Assembly: GCA_943736015.1 (NCBI GenBank)
Contig: OX031061.1
Location: 61,200,192-61,264,191 of the forward strand
DNA length: 64,000 bases
From: Tridacna crocea
Taxonomy: Eukaryota; Mollusca; Bivalvia; Cardiida; Cardiidae
Direction: 5' to 3'
Part shown: piece after piece, positions 33,662 through 45,600 of the stretch
Layout of the letters: each line of letters starts with the position of its first letter
Numbering within the stretch: the stretch's first letter is position 1
Notes under the pieces: generated by a model
Databases searched by the model: none
What the model was told of the DNA's origin: nothing
The model's input: only the letters and a program-made list of their open reading frames with translations
Translations under genes and position numbers: made by a program

Positions 33662-36600
33662 TTATACAAATTATGATGTTGTTTTTAAATGAGTAAATAT
33701 ATATATGGGTAAAGCAAAAATTACTGGTAACAGGCACTTCCTAATTTTCCCGTGACTGTTTCAATTCCCCCCCCCCCCGTTTGAAAAGGGCTTGAATTGT
33801 AGTCATTTCATCCATTTCGGATACCAATCGGCCGTATAGGTAAAAGAAGCCAGATGTAATGTATCTTATTAATGGAACGCGATAACTATGGCCTTTGTTT
33901 ACAATAATTCAGACCATTCTATTTTCGTATACGGGAAGGACAGGTAAATTATCCGATAATTTTAGATAAAATGTAAATTGAAAAGGCTTAAAATTTTTAC
34001 AAGTTCTTTTTTGTACAAAGCGAGCAGTGGTGTAATGGATCATTGCCTCTAAAGCCGGCGATCCTCGTTCGAGCCATCAGACCTACCTTTCTTTTTTTTT
34101 TTTTAAAGAGGAGTGTTGCTTTTTTTTTTTTCGGTTTTCGCTTTACTTTTCTTTTTTTCCTCTCCATACTTTTCGTTTCCTTGTTTGAATGTCTTTTATG
34201 TTTCTTTTCTTTATCCTTTCTTCTTCCTTTTTTAGACGTGTACATCTTTTTTTTTTTTTTTTTTTTGTCATTGAAATTCTTTTATTACTATTACATTTTA
34301 TTCTTATTCATTTTATTCTTCTTTTTTTAAAGCATATATCTATATGACTAACTCAACAATAAAATGATAAGTGTGCAACTCTCATCCCGTGCTCTGGCAG
34401 TATCGGAACTTGCTTCATTTTCACTGGCTTTATCGGTACCCTAACCCTCTTAACATTCAGTATTTGTTGCTTCCTCGTCGCTGACCTGCTCACAGGTTTC
34501 TTGAACTGCAATGTCTGCTTTTTGAAAAAATATTTATTTTGCTAGGACCGCACATCTATAGTAACTTTTCCACTCAGGTTGCTTTAGTTCACAAGTGGTT
34601 CCGATCCACTGGTGTTTCAATTTAAATTGTTGTGCAGTCAAACTTCCGAGATGCGTAAGTTCCCAACTGTAGTGAGTCGACATGTCTCTTCTGTCAAAGC
34701 CATGAAACAGGAAGAAAACTACTATCCAGAAATTTGTGGCTTTAGTCATCTTAGAAGTCTAAATCACGAGGCTATTTCTAGCATCAATTCCTGTACAAGA
34801 ACTGTCTTGGTTCATTTTTCCCAACTTTCGAAGGATCAATGTGCAATCTTGTGTGATGTCAATTAAATATGAATGAAACTACAAAGTAAAAGTAAAAATA
34901 TTCACTATGATGTCATAAAAAATAATGTAACCATTGACTAAGCTTAAAAAAAAACAGTTGCTTTACTGAAAAAAAAATCTGTGACTCGAACTCGATCCGT
35001 TTGGGCAGTAGCAGAGTCCCTTTGACCACTGCACCACAGCATTACTTGTATGTCTTTGTTGAAATTTACCAATAAGTAACTGTTTCGTCCTTGGTATTCC
35101 CTATTTAAATGTTTTGGACTGATCCAGTGTTTGTAAACAAAGGCCACAGTTATCGCGTTTTGATAGTACGTAGAGTCAATTATAGTGTTGTTGAACCATC
35201 AGTTCTTAACTATATTCTGCTACATAACTGAAATGGGATTTTCTAATCGATAGTAAAAAAACCCCAGATATTGCTCTTTCAATGTTATGTTTTCGGAAAT
35301 AATATCTCCTTATCGGACAGTGCAGATTCAAGATCAGACTGCACGTTTCCGTGCAGTCTGATCTTAATCTACACTGTCCGCAAAAAGGTCTTAGCAGCCT
35401 ACGGGTTAATTCTGCTCTCCGTCTAATTTTCGTGTGATTGATAAATACGGTCAACTCCAACTAGCCAGAGTTAAAAGTGAAATTAGAATTTTAGATTCGT
35501 ACTAGATTCTGTTAACCCTTTACCACACAATGACGACTTTTGACGACCCTGAGAAAGAAGCCTTTTGAAAACATTGTGGGAAAAGGAGAAAATGCTGATA
35601 ACCAGCATTTTCTCCTTTTCCCACAATATTTTCTAAACTATTAAAGAAAAAAATGCAGCATTTGAGCCACAGTGAAATTGCCGTCTGCTAATCCCAAAAT
35701 TTTGCTGTATGGTAATATTAGTTGTACTGTCAGGTGGCAGGGGACTTGGAAACTTGTTCACGGCTGTGGTTAATGATGTCGCCCCGAGCCGAAGGCGAGG
35801 TGGCGACATTATTCACCACAGCCGTGAACAAGTTTCCAAGTCCCCTGCCACCTGACCGTACAACGAATTTATTATACTGCAAAGTTTTACCATTTAAAAG
35901 TGCGTTAAGCGAAATTTTCCTGTATTATAATCTCACGAATCGAGTATGCTGACGAAACAAAAATTCCCGTCTGAGTGCCCCAATTCAACGAAAACTGACG
36001 TCACTGGAAACTGACGTCACTAAAACGTGCAGTTTGGCGTATAAATGTGCAGTCTGGTGATCGATCGACGCCGCCATTTTGGATGTTGTGTTGCACGAGC
36101 AGTGATGTTTACGGGGCACTCAAAAGGGAAACTGGCTTTACCTGGTTTTGCCAGGGAACATGATATATGTTCCCGGCATGTTAACCAATCAGATCACGAG
36201 AAATTTCTTTGCAGTATAATAAAGGGTTAAGTGTCAATTGTGTGTTTCTTTAAATGAACGATTTTGCTCGTCGCAGATGAATGTGCAGACCCAAGTTTGA
36301 ACAACTGCCACGCTTTAGCTACTTGTCGGGACCTACCAGTCGGCTTTGAATGTGTTTGTAACGATGGTTATACCGGAAACGGAACTTATTGTCAAGGTAA
36401 TTGTTGTTTTTTGTTATATATCTACCCAAGGTTCGTTGTCTGCGCATGTCGTATTTCGAAGATTCGACCTGTCTTATATGACGCATCACCCCTTCCCTGA
36501 TACTTGGGAAAAGTAGGGCTTACTTATATCGAAGCTAAACCCAAGCATGTAGGGACTGTTTTAATAAATGTTCGGTGCATAGGTTACCCCCTGGCTGATC

Positions 36601-39600
36601 ATAACTGATTAAATCGCACCAGGTAGCGTTTTACCGAGTAAACGTTTATTTTATTTTGAAATTCAAAGTAACGGTTGTCGTTTTGAAAGATTAGTCCTCT
36701 TATGTACCCAGAATGCCCATATTAGATAGATGCGTATTTGTAGAATGCCATCTAGCGAGAGATAATGACCCAAGGTTGTCAAGGCAACCGTTGCGTTGTA
36801 AAATATATCGACGAAGTCATCAAAACTGGTAAAGTTGTCATGTAGAAAGTTTTGATATTTAGAAATTTAGAAATGCAACCAAATTAATCTTTTACTAAAC
36901 AATCCCATGCTTTTACTACCCTGCGATATAAGCCTTTTAAAACATTGTGGGAAAAGGAGAAATTGCTGTTTACCAGCATTTTCTCCTTTTCCCACAATAT
37001 TTCTTACACTTCCAAAGACAAATTTTAATGTTTGAGTTAGGTTTAAGTTGTCGTCTACAAGTGCTTTTAAAATCTGGACCAGTCTAAAATTTTGTCGTTT
37101 GGTAAAGAATTAATGCGAAAAAGCATAACATAGAGAGACTAACAGAGAGCCGGCCAGCCAACTAGTAAATCAACCAACCAACCGACCAACCGACCGACCA
37201 GCCAACAAGCCAACCAGCAAACTAACCAACCAACCACCAAACCAAGCAACCAACCAAGCAACCAACCAACCAACCAACCAGTCAACAAACCAATCTTATT
37301 TTTCCTCCACAGATTTGGACGAATGCTTTTATCCCACATTGCATGATTGCCACAATGACGGGTTTTGTACAAACACGGATGGGAGCTTTTTTTGTTCGTG
37401 TAACGAGGGTTTTACTGGAGATGGAGTAAACTGTCAAGGTCAGTGCACGTTGTTGTATATTTGGCTTGCAACACGCGAAAAGGGACACTCGAACATTTGC
37501 GTAAAGTATCGTTTTGGATCAGCCTGCGCAGCCCGCGCAGGCTGATCCGAAACAACACTTTCCGTTTTTTTGTAATTTTCTGTTTTGCACAAGTCTACTG
37601 TAGCACAAAATCTAAAGTAATCGTAAAGTGCCGTCTCGTATCAGCCTACGCAGTTATATTTTGTTTTAGTTTGGTGGGATGTGAAAATTCTAGACACCCA
37701 TCTTTAAGCCTCCCTTTTCACAGAGCATGGCTATCTGTTCTTGTGACGTAGATTTCTCGTTCAGTATTCACCAACCATTGTAAAGAAAATTCTTGGTCTT
37801 TTTCTCCTGATTTGTCTAAATTTGAAAGTAGCACAACTTCTGATTGGCTAAACCAAATGGTTTAGTTATGGTATGGCCAGTCAGAAGTTGTAGTACTTTA
37901 ATTAGAATTTAGAAAAAAAAAAATAAAAAAAAATAAAAAAAAAGTAAGACTAAGAAAATTCCTTAAAATGGTTAGTGAACAGACCCTGAAATGTCACGTG
38001 ATGCATACTTGATTAAAAAAGAAAGAATGAAAATCTGTTCACAGAACTGGATGAATGCCAAGATGGAAGCCTAAATGAGTGCGATCCCAATGCGGAATGT
38101 GCAAACACAATCGGAAGCTATCTATGCTTCTGTAACGACGGTTATAATGGGGACGGCAGAAACTGCGCAGGTTAGTGCACTATTCCAGCTTCTTTTTTTG
38201 TCTCGTGGCATATTGCTAAAAAAAAAACAATGTTGCAGAATTATATGATAGAAAACTATTAGCCTTGGTTCCAGTCCATTTAATGTTTTCCTTTTTGTGG
38301 TATTTGTCGAAGATAGTACCACTCTGAGTTCAATATTAAATTTTGGAGAACATGTATCGTATTTTGTGTAAAGCAGAAGGAAATAAAGCCAGCCAAACTA
38401 TTTTTTTCTCTGGCAAATGAATTTTTGGATATGTTATTGAAAATGACATGTTAAAATACACTGGGTGAGACCATCTACCGTGGTAATACTGCTTTCAGAT
38501 TGAAATTAGCTTCAGTTGCTTATAACCTTCTATAATAATGGCTTCTTCATCCCATGACTTCAAGCTGTTCCATTTATGAATATTTATAGATCGAAATAAT
38601 TAATCGTTATGCTGGGAATACAATGTTAACGACCAATGCTATTTCAAAATCATAGTTTTCAGGTACAAACTTAACTTTATTTGATATATTCATATCGTTT
38701 CTCTCTCTTTCCATCATGCATCCTATTATCAAGAGACGTTACTCCTGGTTCCTCCTCATGATCAAAGGAGGCCACCAATGCAGAAATAATACTAATTTAT
38801 CATGAGTACTCTCCCTTCAGGTAAAAATGTATTCATTGCTTAGTAGGTTGACTTTCGAGCAAATATTTCAATAAATAAATTTCCCATTTTCTGTCAAACT
38901 ATTTATTTCACACAATGGCCCCCTTGACAGATACCACTTCAGTCTACTCAACGCTTTGATTTGTTATTCTGACGTTACTTTTTTGTAAATGAATGTCGTA
39001 TTAATAATGTTTTGCTTAGGGGCGGTGTCTTTTGAGGGCTTAGTGATTAAGGCAGTGTATATATGTGACTTATAAATCTTAATTCAACTCCTGGTGCAAT
39101 AGGTCACATATTATTCTTGAAAGCAGTGTAAACGCCATTTTTATTCCAAGGCTTCTTTTTACTTGCAGATATCGACGAATGCGCCGGCTTCTTTTTAAAT
39201 GACTGCAGCTTCGACACAATTTGTCAAAACACAGATGGAGGTTTCGAGTGTGTTTGTAACGAAGGATACACCCGAGTTGGAACAACTTGTCAAGGTAATA
39301 AGAGCAAGAACTGCCGGGAAGGGTGCAAGTTTATTTCACCATATTCTGCATAATATAATTATGTACATAAGCTACCGAGATAAATATGACCCTAAAAACT
39401 GACATATTCAAACATGTGTCGTCTCCTCTAGGTCTTGACGTTGTACAGTCACGAAGGTTTTCCCTGATATATGGGTAACGTTATTAGTTGTACGGTCAGG
39501 TGGCAGGGGACTTGGAACCTTGTTCACGGCTGTGGTTAATGATGTCGCCCCGAGCCGAAGGCGAGGTGGCGACATGATTCACCACAGTCGTGAACAAGGT

Positions 39601-42600
39601 TCCAAGTCTCCTGCCTCCTGACCGTACAACGAATTTATTATACTGCAAAGTTTTACCCCTTCAAAGTGCGTTAAGCGAATTTTTCCTGTTTTATAAATTT
39701 CACGAATCGAGTATGCTGACGAAATAAAAAATTCCCTTTTGTGTGCCCCAACTCAATGAAAACTGACGTCACTAGAAACTGACGTCACTAACACGTGCAG
39801 TTTGGTGCGTAAATGTGCAGTCTTGTTGTGATCGATCGACGCCGCCATTTTGGATGATGTATTGCACATGTAGTGATGTTTACGGGGCACTCAAAAGGGA
39901 AACTGGTTTTACGTGGTTTTTTTCCAGGGAACATGATATTATGTTCCCGGCATGTTAACCAATCAGATCACGAGAAATTTCTTTGCAGTATAATAATAAA
40001 CACTGCCTGCGTTTTGGTAGCGTCTCGATGGAGATTGTACAGTGTCGTCTCATCGATGTCTTGACATTGTGCAGTCATGAGAGTTGTCCCTGACACTGAG
40101 TTATCATTGAGCATCTCCATAGAGACTATACAGTGTTTTTTTTATTGACCGCAAACTCGTCTAGAACCTCAGCATGTTCTCTTTGTTTCAAGTGGCACAT
40201 ACAAACATTCGTTTTCGAATCAACTTCCCGCACACCAACACACAAGAAAAAAACACTTTTGTATTCCTGACTTCATAGACTTCCTGATTTCATAGAGGTA
40301 CTTTAAATAATGCCACGAGTCAGAAGAACGATGAAAATACCGGGAGAGTGAACTAGCGATAGGAAGCGAAATTTGTATTTTCTGGACTTAAGGCTACAAG
40401 AGTTGTATTTACGATACTGTTATAATCTGTGTTCTATTCTTTGTAGATCTTGACGAATGCGCTGCTTCCAACTTAAATGAATGTGACGTTGATGCAACAT
40501 GTTTTAACACAGACGGAAGCTACCAGTGTACATGCAATGATGGCTTTACGGGAGACGGGAGGGATTGTGAAGGTATCTATATAGAGTTTACTTCAGCTTG
40601 TGGTTTATATGGGGAAATATTTGCCGAAAAAGGGAAAGGTATGCGAAAATAACGAGTGCCGTAGGGCACGAGTTATTTTCGCGGGCCTTTCCCTATTGAG
40701 GCAAATATTTTCCAATATTAACCACAAGCTGATGAAATAGATTATATATTATATTTCCTCTTGATTATTTTGTCAACGAATGCCACTTTTAAAACTAGTG
40801 ATTCTATTTTTAGCAAATAGAACGAAAAAAGTAGTTCCAGATTTCAGGCAGAAGGAAAATATTCACTGTTATGTAGAAATAATTCCCCCAGCTTAAATTA
40901 CGACATTCCTTTACCCATAACATTTTTAAGAAATAGACACATGAAATTTAATACAAGTTTTTAACTCATTACCAAACGACAATATTTTAGGCTTGTCCAA
41001 ATGGAAAGCATTTGCAGACGACAGAATAAAAGTGACTGAAAATTTGAAATTTGTTTTGTGAAGAGTAGAAAACATTGTTGGAAAAGGAGAAAATGCTGGT
41101 TACCAGCATTTTCTCCTTTTCAAACAATGTTTTCTAAAGGCTTCTTTCTCTGTGTCGTTAAAAGTAGGGATTAGATGGTAATGGGTTAAAACATTGATTT
41201 ATAATGCACTATGTTGACAGTGAAAGGGAAAGATTTCTGAAAAATCGTTCCATAATTTGAAATTTCTAGCTACGAAGTTAATCGGGTACTGTTTTCCTTC
41301 CTGCAAATACATGCTTTACATTGACTGTTTAATAATCCTTTCGCAAAACTGCCTGATGTGTGTTTTTTGCAGATGACGACGAGTGTGCAAGCTTTTTCTT
41401 AAATGACTGTGATTTTGATGCTACGTGTGTAAACACAGACGGGAGCTACCAATGTGTATGTGACGAAGGCTATGTGGGAGATGGAATAGACTGTGACGGT
41501 AAGGAAGTAATCGGAATTCGTGGTCGAATTCATTGATTAAATTGACTGTATGGTGTTTAACGCCATTTTCAAAATTAGTACCTGCATGTTACGTTATTGA
41601 TAGCATCCATTATCTATTGATATGTGATGTTCATGGAGGAAGACAATTGCTTGTGAAAATTACCCCCTTTGTTCCCCCAGTTAAACACTGCACACCAATC
41701 TGCTTATTTTCCTGTTCTATTTTTTTCCCTACGGTTTTCTCTCAATAGCTTCTAAAATACCGTTATTATTTTTTATTACGTTATCAACCTGTAACTGCGT
41801 ACCTGGAATTTTGGAGAAGAACAACATAAGCTTTGCTTTCGTTCTGATCCATTTCGTCAGTTATTTTTTTGTTATTCTATTGAATTGTCTTTAAATATTT
41901 GTAATTAATTGATGAATAAGATATGTTTAAACTAAGATTATTTCATTCATATCGCCGCGGCTAAGGCACCCATCCATGCTTTCCTGGAGTTTCTTTTGTC
42001 ACTACTCCACACAGTATTCTTTCCAAGCCACTGGCTTCTTTCTCACACAACTACCGTCGAAACAATGTTCAGGATGAAGAGAGGAATGAAACAAGTCGTA
42101 ATGACCACCATCACTCCAACATAACTGGAACTGCCATCAGGGTCCATATTCAACAACCATTCTTCGGAACATTCTCAGTCTTATTCTTCAGCAATAAAAA
42201 AGTAACAGAACTTCTGATTGGCTAAACCATTTGGTTTAGCCAATCAGAAGTTCTGATATTTTCACAGTTAGACAATCTTGTAGAATAAAACAAAGAATGG
42301 TTGGTGAATACGGACCCAGGGACTGATGCAGGGTATTCAAGTCACTAATCGAACGCTTTGACTTATTATAAAATTTTTTAGACATTCAAATAGTTCGAAT
42401 TGAGAGCATTTGCAGACGACAAAACAAATACGGTCATTAAACCGATTTTGGGAAGGTAGAAAACATTTATGGGAACAGGAGAAAAATTCCGGTTACCAGC
42501 ATTTTCTTCTGTTCCCACAAGTGTTTTAAAAGCTGTCTTTCTCAGGGTGGTTAAAAGTCGGGATTTTCTGGTAAAGAGTAATGTTTTAAGCTTTGCAAAA

Positions 42601-45600
42601 TTCTTCTCCTCTTTATAGACATCAATGAATGCAATGACCCAACTCTAAACAACTGTGACATAGATGCAACTTGTACCAACACAGATGGAAGTTACCAATG
42701 TGTGTGTAACGATGGATATACAGGAGATGGAACAAATTGCCAAGGTAGTAACCTTATTTTATGTGTTTTTGAAAGTCAAATGGTTATCCAATTTATTTAT
42801 TTAAAAATGTTGAATATCATTGATGTATTTATCTAATTAAAATAATCATTCATTTTGAACCACACCATGTATAACGTTACTATAAATAATTACATGTTTG
42901 TACAATTTATGAAAGGCTTTGCTATCATAAAGGATAAAAATTGTACTAATGAAATCGAAACGAACTAAGAGTAAGGTTATTTAGTTTCTGTCCATTTTTC
43001 AGGTAAGCATCGGGTACATATTTTCGTTTTTTTTTTTATTTCGCTCAATACCTTTGACGGGATTGATACTGCAAAAGAATTTAAAAAAAAAAGGTATTAG
43101 ATAGCTTCCAGGCAAACTATAGGCAGTAAGATTAAAGGAGAAAATATTCCGGTTAGGTTCAGCCAGAACCCTAAGTGGTCTAGACAGAATTCCATTTTGG
43201 TTTAGGCAGATTCAGGATCTGCCTAGATTCCAGTTTGGATCAAGACTTATATATGTAGTGCTCATTGATCGTAGAAACTGTGTAAAACATTTCAAACTTC
43301 CAGGACAAATGCCTGTACATGAATAATTAATGTTGATAGATTTCATGAGAAACTGATGCAATATTGAATATATGAGATAGGTTCAAACATTTTTAGATAT
43401 TGACGAATGCGCCACCTTCACCCTAAATGATTGCGACTTTGATGCTACCTGTGTGAATACAGAAGGAACGTATCAATGTGTGTGTGATAATGGGTATGCA
43501 GGAGACGGAACAGACTGTGAAGGTATGGGAATTATAAATGGTCTGCAACAAGCGATAAGGGACATTCGGACACATACCTAAAATGTCGCCTCGGATCAGC
43601 CTGCGTAGTCCACGCAAGCTAATCCGAGACGGCACTTTACGACTACATTAGATTTTGTGCTACAGTAGACTTGTGCCAAACAGAAAAAATACATAAAAAC
43701 GGAAAGTGTCGTTTCGGATTAGCCTGCGCGGACTGCGCAGGCTAATCCGAGACGACACTTTACGCAAATGTCCGAATGCCATTTTTCGCATGTTGCAAGC
43801 TATATATGGTATAAGCCGCGCTCTATTAAAAGGGGGGCTAATGCATCTGCAATTAGCATCAACCAAAGTCAGCCCGCGATATCCTTAGTCGAAAATGATT
43901 GCTTTGCTAGATTTTATGTAGATCAAAGGACCAGTCTGCAGGAGGTTTCAGTCGTTTGTTTTGACAAATTGGGCTTTATGGTTTTATGACTATGTGATGA
44001 CTTGTATGGAAAAAATGAATCACAGAAATGTAAGACCTGTATAATGCACTTCCGGTGAACATTGTGCAAAAATTCTAATTGGTTGTTAAATAAGGATAAA
44101 GAAGGATTTATGCCGAAATGATATCTGTGCACATTTCTAACGGATCAAAAATTCCGTTTATGTCTATCTTGAAACTTTTTTTGATACTTTTGTTTTTTTT
44201 TCTAAAAAGGGAGGTAATTATTATCTCTTTTTCAATTGAGAATTTAGCGGTTTTAGATTTATAAATGATAATTCAAAGAAGGAAAAAATGAAAAAAAAAA
44301 AAAAAATGAAAAGGTGAAAGTAGTTCAAAAATACTCATTTTTAATTATAGATAATTTTGCAGGATGATATTTTATTGGAAATAGCTGTTTTCATTACACA
44401 GGTCTTACCTTAAATCCCCTTTCTTGTATTTCTTGCATAAGGCCAAAAATCCATAATCCACTATGTTATCTTGTCGTTCACAGTAAAGCTAAACTTGTAT
44501 ATATATATTGTCTTGATAATTGATGATTCTAATACGACACGTGAATTTGGCTCTATAAACACAGTGCAACGAAATTCTGCGTTATTTTGTATAGAGTTAC
44601 GTCATTCTATATAGAGCGACGCCGTTCTGTATAAAGTAAGTAAGTAAGTAAGTTATTCATGTGGAATATAATCTGCATCCGCGTTTTTACTCTTTAGTAT
44701 GGACCTTTTTTCCTTTCATTAAGAGTTGGTCAAGTTAGAATCGGATTAATTCTCTTTCTATCGTGGTTTATCGTTCAATAAACCACTTTGTGAGTTATGA
44801 GGCACAATGAATAACCCACTTGGGCTATCGCCGTCGTGGATTATTCACTGTACCTCGTTACAGAATGTACAGTCTGACCTAAGATCCACACTGTCCGGTA
44901 TGGAATTTGTTTCCTTTCATATAGAAAGCGTCTCTCTGTGATATTTTATTTTGAATGAAAAATTTCTTTTTTTCACATGTTATCTATAGATATAGATGAA
45001 TGTGCTGATTCAACCCAAAACAACTGTGACCCGGATGCCACATGCACAAATACAGATGGAAGTTTTCAGTGCGCGTGTAATGATGGGTTTACGGGAGATG
45101 GAACAGATTGTCAAGGTAAACGAAAGTTAACGTTTTTGATACTGTTGATGGTCGATTTGATACTGCTGAGAAACTAAATCCTAAAAGTGGTCCTCATTAG
45201 AACTTTAAGTCATCTTCAGGCAATAATATAGCTTGCAACACGCGAAAAGGGGTATTCGGACATCTACGTAAACTGTCGGCTCGGATCAGCCTGCGCACTC
45301 CGCACAGGCTAATCCAAGACGACTCTTTCCGTTTTTATGTTATTTTCTGTTTTGCGCATGTCCACTGTAGCACAAAATCTAGTGCAGTCGTAAAGTGCCG
45401 TCTCGGATTAGCCTGCGCGGACTGCGCAGGCTGATCCGAGACGACACTTTACGCAAATGTCCGAATGCCCCTTTTAGCGTGTTGCAAGCCATATGGAAGC
45501 AGTCTACTTGCTTCCTTTCAGATCACTGTTCTGGTAATGATAAGTTCAGCTGTGTCCATAGCAGAGTGAAATATTTCCTTTTGTTTTAATTGGCTTTGTA

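Noticed and set aside
37139-37372. Minus-strand W-L-V-G-W-type ORF
   Set aside because: Antisense of the CCAA microsatellite and of EGF2.
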